A stretch of 64,000 bases of DNA, from contig JAHJTC010000010.1 in assembly GCA_018830105.1 (NCBI GenBank), forward strand, positions 62,001 through 126,000. Direction: 5' to 3'. Both the position numbers and the translations under genes were made by a program. This document shows, piece by piece, positions 48,301 through 57,255 of the stretch (position 1 is the stretch's first letter; the number at the start of each line of letters is the position of its first letter). The stretch comes from Bacteroidota bacterium. GTDB taxonomy: Bacteria; Bacteroidota; Bacteroidia; Bacteroidales; F082. The notes beneath the pieces were generated by a model. It worked only from the letters and a program-made list of their open reading frames with translations. It made no database searches and was not told where the DNA came from.

Positions 48301-48807
48301 GTCAAGCTTTGAAAGCAGATACCATACTGTTTCGATATATTTGTTGTCGAAAGTGATGTAAGGGTGCTCCAGGTCAACCCAATAACCCATGGCGCGCGTA
48401 AGCTCGTCCCAAAGGTCTTTGTACTTCATCACTTCGGTGCGGCAGGCCTTATTATAATCTTCAACAGAAATCTTTTTGCCAATATCTTCTTTGGTGATTC
48501 CAAGGCTCTTCTCTACGCTGATTTCTACAGGAAGACCATGGGTGTCCCATCCGGCTTTTCGGTCGACAAATTTTCCCTTGAGTGTTTGGTAGCGACAAAA
48601 AATATCTTTGATAGCACGTGCCATCACGTGGTGGATACCCGGAATACCATTGGCAGATGGCGGGCCTTCATAAAACACGAAGGGCTCGTTGCCACTGCGA
48701 TTGTCAAGACTTTTTTTGAAGATATCTTCTTTTTCCCAAAATGCACGAATTTCCTCTCCGATGCGCGTTAAATCTAATTGTTTGTACTCTTTGTAAGTGG
48801 CCTTCAT
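45376..48807 (-). CDS. ileS: Isoleucyl-tRNA synthetase, eukaryote-like type
   Basis: A 1143-residue class I synthetase. The HIGH-type motif is in PPSANGIPGIHHVMAR near residue 50 and KMSKRLGN near residue 690. The editing domain (TTPWTLPSN) lies between. There is no C-terminal zinc-binding domain of the E. coli type; instead there is a long C-terminal extension, which places it with type 2 (eukaryote-like) IleRS. Known type 2 enzymes are poorly inhibited by mupirocin. The leader has a TACTTTTG box and two small inverted repeats. Confidence 0.96.
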   Translation of the reverse strand: MKATYKEYKQLDLTRIGEEIRAFWEKEDIFKKSLDNRSGNEPFVFYEGPPSANGIPGIHHVMARAIKDIFCRYQTLKGKFVDRKAGWDTHGLPVEISVEKSLGITKEDIGKKISVEDYNKACRTEVMKYKDLWDELTRAMGYWVDLEHPYITFDNKYIETVWYLLSKLDEKGLLYKGYTIQPYSPAAGTGLSTHELNQPGCYRDVKDTSATAQFEIIANEKTAFLSADSSIPLFFLAWTTTPWTLPSNTALAVGPEIDYQLIRTFNPYTGLEVQLILAKKLVPNYFEPEMADVALDTYKSGDKKIPYQIVSECKGKSLKGINYKQLIPWIKPMGDAFRVVTGDFVTIEDGTGIVHIAPTFGADDDRVAKQSGIAPLVLLDSDGNRRPMVDLSGRFYTIEALDKSFVKDYVNLSAYKEFAGRYVKNDYDESLSKDDASLDVDIAVMLKKENKAFRIEKFVHSYPHCWRTDKPILYYPLDSWFIKTTAMRERMMALNNTINWKPKSTGEGRFGNWLENLVDWNLSRSRFWGVPLPIWTSEDKSDQRIIGSAAELKMAISEAVKAGLMEKNPLNDFTENDFSASNYNSFDLHRPYVDNIVLLSESGKPMFREPDLIDVWFDSGAMPYAQMHYPFENKESFEKNFPADFIAEGVDQTRGWFFTLHAIASMLFDSVAYKTVVSNGLVLDKKGNKMSKRLGNAVDPFETINTYGPDATRWYMITNAQPWDNLKFDLNGLDEVRRKFFGTLHNTYAFFALYANIDRFSYTEKDIPSAERPEIDRWILSELNSLILSVDESYKTYEPTRAGRAIQQFVDEHLSNWYVRLSRRRFWKGQYSHDKISAYQTLYTCLDIIARLMSPIAPFFSERLYLDLHAASAKYDKESIHLTDFPEADTGLIDKALEERMQMAQQISSMVLSLRKKSNLRVRQPLNKIMIPVSSDEMAQQLEKVADLILSEVNIKEIEYLKEDTSRLVKKIKPNFKRLGPRYGKLMKQLSAAFAGMTQEDIHDFEIQNSFVLNLEGQQIELELEDAEITTEDIPGWIVSTQNQLTVALDITVTEELANEGLAREIVNRVQNMRKDKGFEVTDKITLRIELNNQIEQAVKQFESYICSETLAIIDTKTPILTTAENEFDLTDNVRVKMEVDKD

Positions 48808-48897
48808 AAAAAATCAGGTATATTGATGCTTTTGATAAGACACCACTGTGGTGTGTCATCTTTATTTTTTTTTCTGCACAAAGCAGAAAATTGGGTG

Positions 48898-48905
48898 CAA
48901 AAGTA
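48898..48905 (-). promoter_or_regulatory. Promoter -7 box of ileS
   Basis: TACTTTTG on the minus strand. It gives a leader of about 80 bases, which contains the stem TTTTCTGC/GCAGAAAA (48870-48890) and the palindrome ACACCACTGTGGTGT (48840-48854). Confidence 0.55.
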
Positions 48906-49097
48906 ATAAATAAATGGGGTTTTTAATGCTATTTTGCACCCGCGAAATGAATTGAAGCTGAATGGATTGAACCAGACTGGCATTTCATCTGTTTCCTTGT
49001 TGAGAAAATGCATGTGGCTCATAAATACTCAAGCGGTATAACCCAATGAAATAGCCGGTTTATTTGATAAACAGATTAATACAAAAGCCTAAAAGAA

Positions 49098-50555
49098 ATG
49101 AAAATATTACTTACCGGTTCAACAGGATATATCGGACGCCGGCTGTTACCCGAATTGATTCATGAAGGCCATGAGGTAGTTTGTTGTGTGCGCGACAGAA
49201 ACAGAGTTCCTGATGAGGGAATTTGGGCTCACCCTGCCGTGAGCCTTTATGAGGTCGATTTTTTGAAGCAGGCAGCGCCTTCGCCTTTGCTTAATGACAT
49301 TGAAGCGGCCTATTACCTGATTCATTCCATGAGTGACAATATTAGTGATTTTCAGCAGGTGGAGGCTAAAGCTGCTACTGAATTTCTACGTGTGATGACT
49401 TTTACAAAGGCGCGGCAAGTTATTTTCCTTACCGGAATGGCTAACGAACAGCATTTATCGAAACACCTGGCTTCGCGCAAAAAGGTGGAAGATATTTTAA
49501 ATGCAGGGCCGGTGCCGCTTACGGCAGTCAGGGCCGGTGTTATTTTGGGATCAGGCAGCGCCTCTTTTGAAATTATTCGTGACCTTGTTGAGAAGCTTCC
49601 TGTGATGGTAACCCCCAAATGGCTCAACACACCGCATCAGCCGGTGGCTATTCGTAATGTGTTGCAATACCTTACGCGAGTTTTGGATCGCCCTGAAACT
49701 TTTGGGAAAGCCTTTGATATTGGCGGAACCGATATTCTTACGTATAAGGATATGTTGTTACAGTTTGCTGAGGTACGAGGCCTGAAAAGACATATTTTTA
49801 TTGTTCCGGTAATGACGCCACGGCTTTCATCTTACTGGCTTTATTTTGTCACATCAACATCCTACAGCCTTGCCGTAAATCTGGTCAATAGCATGAAAAC
49901 CGAAGTTGTTGCGCGTGATAATTGTTTGGGAGAATTGTTAAAAATTGAACCGATTACCTACAAAGATGCTGTGAGAATGGCATTTCAAAAGATTGAACAA
50001 AACAATGTCGTCTCGAGCTGGAAGGACGCGCTGGTTTCGAGCTATGCCGACAACAGTTTATTGGAGCACATCAAAGTGCCGGCCAATGGCTGTTTTTATG
50101 ACATACGGAAAAAACTTATTACTGGAAATCCGGATCAGGTTTTAGAAAATATCTGGCAGATTGGCGGTGAGCGTGGCTGGTATTATGGCGACTGGCTCTG
50201 GCATATCCGTGGATTGATGGATAAGGTTTTTGGTGGCGTGGGTCTGCGGCGCGGACGCACGAATCCACAACAGATTTATACCGGCGACACCCTTGATTTT
50301 TGGCGTGTTCTGGCCGCTGACCGTTCAAACCGCAGGCTGCTACTTTACGCCGAAATGAAACTACCGGGCGAAGCATGGCTGGAGTTTAAGATTGAGCACA
50401 AGGATGGTCAAGACTGGCTCATTCAGCAAGCTACTTTTCGGCCAAAAGGCCTGGCAGGCAGGCTTTACTGGTATGCGGTACTGCCCTTTCACTTTTTCGT
50501 CTTTGACGGCATGGCAAGCAATATCGTCGAATATTACCCTTCAATCAAAGCTTAA
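49098..50555 (+). CDS. SDR family oxidoreductase with DUF2867 domain
   Basis: A 485-residue protein: an NAD(P)-binding atypical SDR domain (LLTGSTGYIGRRLLPEL at the N terminus, to about residue 290) fused to a DUF2867 domain (GWYYGDWLWHIRGLMDKVFG near 357 and LDFWRVLAADRSNRRLLLYA near 395). It resembles the YbjT-like two-domain family. Both substrate and role are unknown. It is divergent from ileS and stands alone. Confidence 0.88.
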   Translation: MKILLTGSTGYIGRRLLPELIHEGHEVVCCVRDRNRVPDEGIWAHPAVSLYEVDFLKQAAPSPLLNDIEAAYYLIHSMSDNISDFQQVEAKAATEFLRVMTFTKARQVIFLTGMANEQHLSKHLASRKKVEDILNAGPVPLTAVRAGVILGSGSASFEIIRDLVEKLPVMVTPKWLNTPHQPVAIRNVLQYLTRVLDRPETFGKAFDIGGTDILTYKDMLLQFAEVRGLKRHIFIVPVMTPRLSSYWLYFVTSTSYSLAVNLVNSMKTEVVARDNCLGELLKIEPITYKDAVRMAFQKIEQNNVVSSWKDALVSSYADNSLLEHIKVPANGCFYDIRKKLITGNPDQVLENIWQIGGERGWYYGDWLWHIRGLMDKVFGGVGLRRGRTNPQQIYTGDTLDFWRVLAADRSNRRLLLYAEMKLPGEAWLEFKIEHKDGQDWLIQQATFRPKGLAGRLYWYAVLPFHFFVFDGMASNIVEYYPSIKA

Positions 50556-50577
50556 ATAGTGGCCGTCGATAAAGTCT

Positions 50578-50634
50578 GTGTAAAGGTCATAATGTTCGAG
50601 TTTATCGAACAAATCAGACATTATGGACAAACAC
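50578..50634 (-). repeat. Inverted-repeat intergenic element, copy B
   Basis: CATAATGT (50588-50595) and ACATTATG (50618-50625) are perfect inverted repeats, flanked by GTGT and ACAC. Inside are TTCGA-GTTTA-TCGAA (50595-50609) and a CAAATCAGA strand. It has the same layout as copy A. It lies between the 3' ends of the SDR gene and the acyl-CoA synthetase gene. Confidence 0.75.
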
Positions 50635-50651
50635 CAAATAGTGCTTTGTGA

Positions 50652-53111
50652 TCAGCTTTGAATATTTTGATTCCGAAGGATCATTTCTCGCACATTATTG
50701 GCGAGGCTTTCATAGGAATGATTTTCGGGATAAACAGGTTCCAGAAATTCAACTTTAATGCGTTTCCAGGGTTTGGGGAAGAAACTACCTCTGGGCAAAG
50801 CTTCATAGGCTCCCGTGATGGAAACCGGAACAACCGGAACTTTGAGCTCACTCGCCAGGATAGCAAAGGTTTTTTTGAAATCGCCCAAATGCCCGTTTAT
50901 GGTGCGGGTTCCTTCCGGGAAAATAATCAGGTTTTTTTGTCGCCTCAACACTTCGCCCATCTTTTGGATGGAAGCTTTTAAATCTTTGTTCATATCCATC
51001 ACAATAATATTGTTGCGATTGGCCAAAAACTTAAGCCAGGGCTGACGTACATGTTTTTCTTTGGCATAAAAATAAGTGCCTCTCACTTGATGGTAACGCA
51101 GCAACGACGCCACAAACATACCATCGAAATAGCTTTGATGATTGGGAGCCAGAATAAAAGGGCCATGAGGCAGATTTTTCAACCCGGTGGTTTGAAACCT
51201 GAAATAGAGCTTGAAGAATGCGTGTGAAGCCCACACGGCTAGATTACCCGTAAACCAAGTAGATGGAAGCTGCAACTGTACCTTTTCACGCAAAATTTCT
51301 GTCCAGTTGATTTTACTGTCCTCCATTTTCGTTTTATGCTCAGTGATCCAGTTGCTCATTTTCATCACATTGTCGAATTCCACAATTTCATGCGGCTCAA
51401 CTTTTAAACCAAAGGTTTGGTCTATCCATGTTTGCAGGCTGATTTTGTCCAGCGAATCGAATCCCAGATCGGTTTCAATATGGTCTGTTGGTTTCAGGCT
51501 GCGTTGCTTTTCTGATTCCACGAAATCAGCCACTAGGCGGAAAACCGGATCGTTTATTACTGGAGCAACTGTTGGTTTTGCCTTGGTATGAACCAATTCG
51601 GGAAGTTTAAAACGTTGTAGTTTGCCCAGACGGGTTCGCGGTAATTCTTCGCTAATGAGGTGAATGCGATGAATGCGCTTGTAGGACGAAACTTTTTCGT
51701 TAAAAGGTTTAGTCACTTGTTCTTTAAGCAACTGCTCAGTTATTGGTTCTTGATCAGCGGCTTGATCAGGTTCGGTAACGATCAATAACTGAAGTTGTTC
51801 GTTTTCGTAAAACACAGCAGATTCCTTAACCAATGCTGATTCATTGATCACATTTTCAATTTCAGAAGGGTTAACATTTTTGCCATTCGAGAGAATAATG
51901 ATCTCCTTTTTTCTACCGGTGATAAACAAAAAGCCATCTTTGTCGATATAACCCAGATCTCCGGTATGCAGCCAGCCGTCTTTGATTACGGCAGCAGTTT
52001 CTTCGGGGCGCTTGTAATAGCCTTTCATAACATGATTTCCCCTGGAAGTTATTTCGCCATCAACAATGCGTAATTCTGTGCCGGGCACAACCTGTCCGGG
52101 CGATCCGATTCTTACCCTTCCGGGTTGGGTAAAGGTGATCATGGGCGCGGCTTCGCTCATCCCAAAGCCTTCAAGCACATCAAAACCAAGCGTTTGAAAA
52201 TCTCCACCTACTGTTGGATCAAGGGCGGCTCCTCCCGAAACTAAAAATTCAACCTTACCACCAAATTTCTGATGCACCGCTTTAAAAATCTTTCTGGAAA
52301 AGCCTTTCGACTGTAATTTGCTTGCTATTTTGAAGAGTAATCTCGCAATAGCACTTTGCTCAATTTTTGTTTTGATGCCCTTGTGAATAGCAGAGTATAA
52401 TCGCGGAACCCCGATAATAATGGTGATGCTGTTGTCCTGAAGTGTTTTTAGAATATCATCTGTCTTTAACGAAGGACTAATGGCTATTGTAGCACCTAAA
52501 GAAAGTGGAATAATCATGGTGCCAACCAACGGAAAAACGTGGTGAAGCGGTAAGAGTACCAACACCTTGGATTCATGCTTATAGATGGGGATATGTTTGG
52601 AAACAGCATCGATATTTTGCACCAGGTTTTTGTAACTTATCATCACACCTTTCGGACTGCCAGTAGTGCCTGAAGTGTAAATGATAGCAGCCGTGTCTTC
52701 CCGGTTTACTTCGGGCATAGCCAGATCGGTATCTTGCTCAGCTTTTGGTTGATTGAGTTCATCAATCAATATCATTTTGGTTTTGATGTCTGCTTCATAG
52801 ATGGCCTGATCCATCAGCTTTTTGCCTTGCAACGAACAAAAAACAACAACAGGTTGAGCGTCTTTTAAAATATAAGCAACCTCAGAAGCTGTCGCCATAA
52901 AATCGATGGGAATAGCAACTCCTTTTTTATACCAGATGGTATAAAATGTGGTAACCCAAGCGGGGCTGTTTTCCGAGAAAACAACCGCATGTTCGCCAGC
53001 TTTTAGCTCAAATTGTTCGCTAAACGAAGCAATCTTATTAAAAAGTTGCTGATAACTAATAGCTTGATTTCCGAAATTTATGGCGTTTTTTAATCCGTGA
53101 TTTTTAATCAT
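50652..53111 (-). CDS. Fused acyl-CoA/acyl-ACP synthetase, ACP and acyltransferase
   Basis: An 819-residue protein with three parts. Residues 1-500 are an AMP-binding (adenylating) enzyme, with IIYTSGTTGSPKGVMISYKN near residue 140 and GWLHTGDLGYIDKDGFLFI. Residues 520-590 are an acyl carrier domain with the phosphopantetheine Ser in LGFDSLDKIS. Residues 625-819 are a PlsC acyltransferase with NHQSYFDG (an HX4D variant) and FPEGTRT. It could activate fatty acids, hold them on its own carrier and esterify lysophospholipid, as Aas does in E. coli but with a different domain order. Confidence 0.92.
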   Translation of the reverse strand: MIKNHGLKNAINFGNQAISYQQLFNKIASFSEQFELKAGEHAVVFSENSPAWVTTFYTIWYKKGVAIPIDFMATASEVAYILKDAQPVVVFCSLQGKKLMDQAIYEADIKTKMILIDELNQPKAEQDTDLAMPEVNREDTAAIIYTSGTTGSPKGVMISYKNLVQNIDAVSKHIPIYKHESKVLVLLPLHHVFPLVGTMIIPLSLGATIAISPSLKTDDILKTLQDNSITIIIGVPRLYSAIHKGIKTKIEQSAIARLLFKIASKLQSKGFSRKIFKAVHQKFGGKVEFLVSGGAALDPTVGGDFQTLGFDVLEGFGMSEAAPMITFTQPGRVRIGSPGQVVPGTELRIVDGEITSRGNHVMKGYYKRPEETAAVIKDGWLHTGDLGYIDKDGFLFITGRKKEIIILSNGKNVNPSEIENVINESALVKESAVFYENEQLQLLIVTEPDQAADQEPITEQLLKEQVTKPFNEKVSSYKRIHRIHLISEELPRTRLGKLQRFKLPELVHTKAKPTVAPVINDPVFRLVADFVESEKQRSLKPTDHIETDLGFDSLDKISLQTWIDQTFGLKVEPHEIVEFDNVMKMSNWITEHKTKMEDSKINWTEILREKVQLQLPSTWFTGNLAVWASHAFFKLYFRFQTTGLKNLPHGPFILAPNHQSYFDGMFVASLLRYHQVRGTYFYAKEKHVRQPWLKFLANRNNIIVMDMNKDLKASIQKMGEVLRRQKNLIIFPEGTRTINGHLGDFKKTFAILASELKVPVVPVSITGAYEALPRGSFFPKPWKRIKVEFLEPVYPENHSYESLANNVREMILRNQNIQS

Positions 53112-53476
53112 AAATGATTTTAATGAAAAAGATTTCTAGTTTGTCAGTGCAAAAGTACGTAATATATTGGTAAAGCGGTTTTTGTATACATAGTTTATCT
53201 GCTGATAATTAAGATTAACAGGGAAAGGAATAGCCAGTTTTTACACAAGTATCCTGCTGCTTTGAGGCATCAAAAAAACACGATTATCACTGTAATACAT
53301 TACGTTGATAGCCTGGAATTATAAAAGCCAAAAGATAAAAAAGGAGCTTAAGCCGACTTATTTAAATGTTAACAGTTAAAACTGAAGCAATGCAACTTAG
53401 CCCAACATATATTTAGGTTAAAGATTTATTCTGGAGTTTTTTTAACAAGTAATTGAAAAAAAACTTAGGTTTGTAT
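53112..53476. other. Intergenic gap with the synthetase promoter
   Basis: The minus-strand box TACTTTTG (53150-53157) is a probable promoter for the fused synthetase gene. I see nothing else clear in the remaining 300 bases; no strong promoter for the histidine kinase was found. Confidence 0.5.
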
Positions 53477-56400
53477 ATGATTCTGTTCGACCTGCTTTAC
53501 AATTTAAGTGCACTATTAGCGATCAGTGTTTTGTCGGGATTTATCGATCTCAGGTGGAGTCGTTTTGACTGGTTGGGAAAACTGTTGCAAGGTTTGTTGT
53601 TTGGCGTCGCAGCGATAGTTGGAATGATGTACCCATTTGTGCTTACCGAAGGAATTATTTTTGATGGTCGATCGGTGGTAATCAGTTTGGCGGCTGCTTT
53701 TTTTGGACCTGTTTCAGGGATTATTGCTGCTGGTATTGCCATGATTTATCGCTTTTTTATTGTCGGGGGTTCGGGTTGGCTTACCGGTATTTTGGTTATC
53801 TCGGCATCATTTCTTATCGGATGGGGATTTTATTTGTATCGCAAGCACAAAAAACTTCAGAAATTCTCACTCATTCAGTTATATCTCTTGGGATTGACTG
53901 TTCATTTTGTGATGCTATTGCTGATGTTTACGCTACCTGATGCGTATCAGATCGAAGCGCTGCAACTTCTTAGTCTTACTGTTTTGGGGATTTATCCCCT
54001 GGTTAGTCTGCTTATTGGAAAAATTTTATCTGATCAGGAACTGAATAAGCGCTTAATTCAATCACTTAAAGAAAGCGAGGAACAGTATCGGATGCTGGTT
54101 ACGCATCAATCAGATCTGGTGGTAAAAGTGGATGCCGCAAACAAGTTGAAATACGTAAGTCCATCTTATTGTCGGCTGTTTAGCAAAACGGAGGAAGATT
54201 TACTCGGAAAGAATTTTATGCCACTTATTCACGAGGACGACAGGCAAAGCACCATCGATGCCATGGAAAACCTCAAAAAGCCACCATACACGGCGTATAT
54301 CGAGCAGCGGGTGGCTACACCAAAAGGTTATCGTTGGTTGGCCTGGTCGGATCAGGCTATTGTTGATGATAATGGGAATATTGAAGCTGTTATTGGAGTA
54401 GGCAGGGATATTACCGCACGCAAGAATGCTGAAATTGATCGTCAGAGAAGCGAAAAACGCTACCGCCACCTTTTCAATGCGTCACCGGTTGGTATTATTC
54501 TGGAAGATGTTGAGGGTTTAATTCTTGAGGTAAATCAAACCCTTTGCAATGATTATGGTTACGAACCTCATGAGCTGATCGGACAAAACATTACCTTTCT
54601 TGTTCCTGAACAAAACCGGCAGCAGGTAAAAGTGAACCTTCAAAAGATCATTTCTCAAAAAATGCTTCATAGTATTGTTAAAGGGAAAACGAAACAGAAT
54701 AAGCCAAAAATCCTTGAGCTGATCGAAACGGCCATTACATTACCTGATGGCAATCTGGGCATCTTGTCTATTGCCAAAGACATCACCGAACAGGAACGCA
54801 TCAAAGAGCGACTCAAGGAAACGCAAATCAGAAATGCTGCAATTATTTCAGCAATACCTGATAGGATGTTTACCATAAAAGATGATGGACTAATCGTGGA
54901 TGTGGTTTCTAATCAGGAAGAGGAACATTTGACCCTGACAGAAAAAGATTTTTTGAATAAGCAGATTGATAAAGTAGTTCCACGGCATATGTCGAAGCTG
55001 GTTAAAAAAAACCTGAAGGCTGCTTTTGAAACCGGCGATTTGGTTGCTTTTGAGTACGCGATGGGCATGGGAAAGCAGCAAATGTGGTATGATATCCGAA
55101 TGATAAAAAGCAGTGAAGATGAGGTATTGGCTATTGTGCGCGATATCAGTCACCGAAAACAACAAGAGCTTGAACTTCAGCACCAAAAACGCTTTATTGA
55201 AACACTGCTCAACAGCATTCCCAATCCCTTGTTCTATATGGATCGTAAGGGATATTATCTTGGAATTAATAGTGCATTTCAAGAGTTTTATGGCATTAAA
55301 AAGAAAGACATTATTGGAAAAAACATCTTCGATCTTTCTTTTGAACAGGATGCCGCTAACAGGCACAAAAGTGATATGGCCATTTTTGATGGCAGAGAGA
55401 GCAGGCAAGTCGTTGAGCGGGAAATAAAACTTAACGATGGCAGCATAAAAAATGCGATCATATTGAAATCGCCTTTTCCTGACAGTGAGGGCGAAATTGG
55501 CGGTTTGATTGGTGTTATTGTTGATATTTCTGATCGAAAACTGATGGAAGAGGAGCTGCGAACAGCTAAAGACAGGGCCGAAGAAAGTGACCGCCTGAAA
55601 ACGGCCTTCCTGAATAATTTATCGCATGAAATTCGCACGCCGATGAACGCGATAATTGGTTTTTCTGATCTTTTGGGATTAGGCTATCCGCCCGAGCAGC
55701 AAAAAAGTTTTATTGCCACCATCAATAATAATGCAGAGCAATTGCTTCATATAATTGATGATGTTTTAGCTGTTGCACGGCTTGATGCCGAAAAGATGCC
55801 GCTCGACAAGGAATTGTTTGAGGTGAATGCCTTGTTGCAGGATCTTTTCAACACCTTTGAGCCGGAAGCTAAAAAAAAGCAGCTCAAGCTTCTATTAGAA
55901 AGTTCGACCGCCTCAGCAGCTACTTATGTTGAAGGTGACAAAATTAAAATTCGGCAGGTGATAGCAGGCTTTATTTCCAACGCCTTAAAATATACTCCTG
56001 AAGGCGAAATTCGTTTTGGTTGGGAGCGATTGAAACCGCATGTTTTACGCTTTTATGTTTCCGATACGGGTTTTGGCATTGATGAAACTGATAAAGAAAA
56101 AGTTTTCGAGCGCTTCTTTCGGGGCACCGATGTTCAGCTAAAGGCCATTCGTGGTAATGGGCTGGGGCTTAGTATTGCCAAAGGTCTTGTTGAGCTGATG
56201 GGAGGAACCATCGGCCTGAATTCGGAAAAAGGAAAAGGCACAGATTTTTATTTTGAGATTCCCGTAAAAATAACAAATGATCAAATCGGATTAGCTGAAA
56301 ATCAGCCATCACTCAGCGGTTCTTTTAAGGTGAACAAGCTTCTTGTTGCTGAGGACGAGGAAGATAACTATCTTTTGATAGCGGATAGTATCCAGGATTA

Positions 56401-56686
56401 TTACCAGCAGATCGCATGGGCGCGAAATGGTAAGGAAGCTGTTGAAATGGCTGCTGCCAACAGCTATGATCTTATATTAATGGACTTAAAAATGCCGCTG
56501 ATGAATGGAGAAGAAGCGTGTCGGTTGATAAAAGAGCAACAACCTGATCTGCCAATTATTGCTGTGTCGGCCTACACTCAAATTCAGGGAGAAAAGGATG
56601 CCATGGAAGCAGGGTTTAATGCGTATTTAGAAAAACCCTTTCAGATTGGTCACTTGATTAAACTGATTGCACAGTTTGCGGGTTAG
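53477..56686 (+). CDS. Hybrid sensor histidine kinase (5TM-LytS type, four PAS, receiver)
   Basis: A protein of about 1069 residues. A 5TMR-LYT membrane sensor comes first (to about residue 190; TEGIIFDGRSVVISLAAAFFG in family style). Four PAS domains follow (starts near 200, 330, 450 and 565), then HisKA with the phosphorylated His in LSHEIRTPMN near residue 716 and an HATPase (GNGLGLSIAKGL). A C-terminal receiver has the Asp in LILMDLKMP near residue 1000. ATG at 53477 is preferred; an in-frame TTG at 53453 is possible. No response regulator gene is adjacent, so output goes to an unknown partner. Its stop overlaps the stop of the convergent DUF429 gene. Confidence 0.93.
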   Translation: MILFDLLYNLSALLAISVLSGFIDLRWSRFDWLGKLLQGLLFGVAAIVGMMYPFVLTEGIIFDGRSVVISLAAAFFGPVSGIIAAGIAMIYRFFIVGGSGWLTGILVISASFLIGWGFYLYRKHKKLQKFSLIQLYLLGLTVHFVMLLLMFTLPDAYQIEALQLLSLTVLGIYPLVSLLIGKILSDQELNKRLIQSLKESEEQYRMLVTHQSDLVVKVDAANKLKYVSPSYCRLFSKTEEDLLGKNFMPLIHEDDRQSTIDAMENLKKPPYTAYIEQRVATPKGYRWLAWSDQAIVDDNGNIEAVIGVGRDITARKNAEIDRQRSEKRYRHLFNASPVGIILEDVEGLILEVNQTLCNDYGYEPHELIGQNITFLVPEQNRQQVKVNLQKIISQKMLHSIVKGKTKQNKPKILELIETAITLPDGNLGILSIAKDITEQERIKERLKETQIRNAAIISAIPDRMFTIKDDGLIVDVVSNQEEEHLTLTEKDFLNKQIDKVVPRHMSKLVKKNLKAAFETGDLVAFEYAMGMGKQQMWYDIRMIKSSEDEVLAIVRDISHRKQQELELQHQKRFIETLLNSIPNPLFYMDRKGYYLGINSAFQEFYGIKKKDIIGKNIFDLSFEQDAANRHKSDMAIFDGRESRQVVEREIKLNDGSIKNAIILKSPFPDSEGEIGGLIGVIVDISDRKLMEEELRTAKDRAEESDRLKTAFLNNLSHEIRTPMNAIIGFSDLLGLGYPPEQQKSFIATINNNAEQLLHIIDDVLAVARLDAEKMPLDKELFEVNALLQDLFNTFEPEAKKKQLKLLLESSTASAATYVEGDKIKIRQVIAGFISNALKYTPEGEIRFGWERLKPHVLRFYVSDTGFGIDETDKEKVFERFFRGTDVQLKAIRGNGLGLSIAKGLVELMGGTIGLNSEKGKGTDFYFEIPVKITNDQIGLAENQPSLSGSFKVNKLLVAEDEEDNYLLIADSIQDYYQQIAWARNGKEAVEMAAANSYDLILMDLKMPLMNGEEACRLIKEQQPDLPIIAVSAYTQIQGEKDAMEAGFNAYLEKPFQIGHLIKLIAQFAG

Positions 56687-57255
56687 GTGTAAATTTCTCC
56701 CTCAAAAGGATTACCGGTTTTGATCACCGCTTCTTGTGCAAGTCGGTAACCCGAAATCCAGGCTAAAACACTATCCAAGGCATGAGCTGTTAAAAAACTT
56801 TGTGCCGCAATTCCAATCCCTTTCTGAGCTAAAAATGTGCATATTGTCTGTTCCAGCGCTATTTTGTTTTTGCTGCTGAGGCCGAATGCCCGCATTGCAA
56901 TCATGCGTGGATAACACTCATAAACCAAAATATTTTGTTTGCGCCAGGCGGCTGCCAGTTGCATGGCACGGGCAGTAAGCCCTCCTAGAAACAGCGGCGA
57001 CATGGCTTTGAGCTCCCGGTCGGCTTCACGGTAGAAATAATCGTCTCCTTTTCCAAAATAGGCTAGCGGCAGGCTGAGCGGTGCGTCGATCATAATAAAA
57101 TCGGGATGAAGCGACGAAACCTGACTATTACAAAACTTGTCGGCATCCTTTTTCTTTTCTGATTGAACCGTTTGGAGGTGGTTGTTTTCCAGGAAGGTGA
57201 TGGCAGTAGTTCCGGCCAGCTTTGCTCCAAAATCTATTCCGATCCAACGCGTCAG
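56683..57255 (-). CDS. DUF429 family protein, probable CTG start
   Basis: A DUF429 (RNase H-fold, predicted nuclease) protein. Family blocks in order: WIGIDFGAKLAGTTAI at the N terminus, FIMIDAPLSLPLA, YECYPRM and HALDSVLAWISGY. The first internal ATG (57093) would remove the first block, so translation should begin upstream, yet the open frame (stop at its 5' side near 57285) holds no ATG, GTG or TTG before the first block. CTG at 57255 overlaps the flavin reductase stop as CTGA and gives a 190-residue full-length protein. This fits translational coupling with a non-standard start, or a recent start-codon mutation. Confidence 0.7.
   Translation of the reverse strand: MTRWIGIDFGAKLAGTTAITFLENNHLQTVQSEKKKDADKFCNSQVSSLHPDFIMIDAPLSLPLAYFGKGDDYFYREADRELKAMSPLFLGGLTARAMQLAAAWRKQNILVYECYPRMIAMRAFGLSSKNKIALEQTICTFLAQKGIGIAAQSFLTAHALDSVLAWISGYRLAQEAVIKTGNPFEGEIYT

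Noticed and set aside
48808-48905. T-box riboswitch in front of ileS
   Set aside because: No T-box consensus, no antiterminator pair and no long leader; T-boxes are not expected in this phylum.
57093-57093. Internal ATG as the start of the DUF429 protein
   Set aside because: It would remove the conserved N-terminal block (WIGIDFGAK), which is clearly encoded upstream in the same frame.
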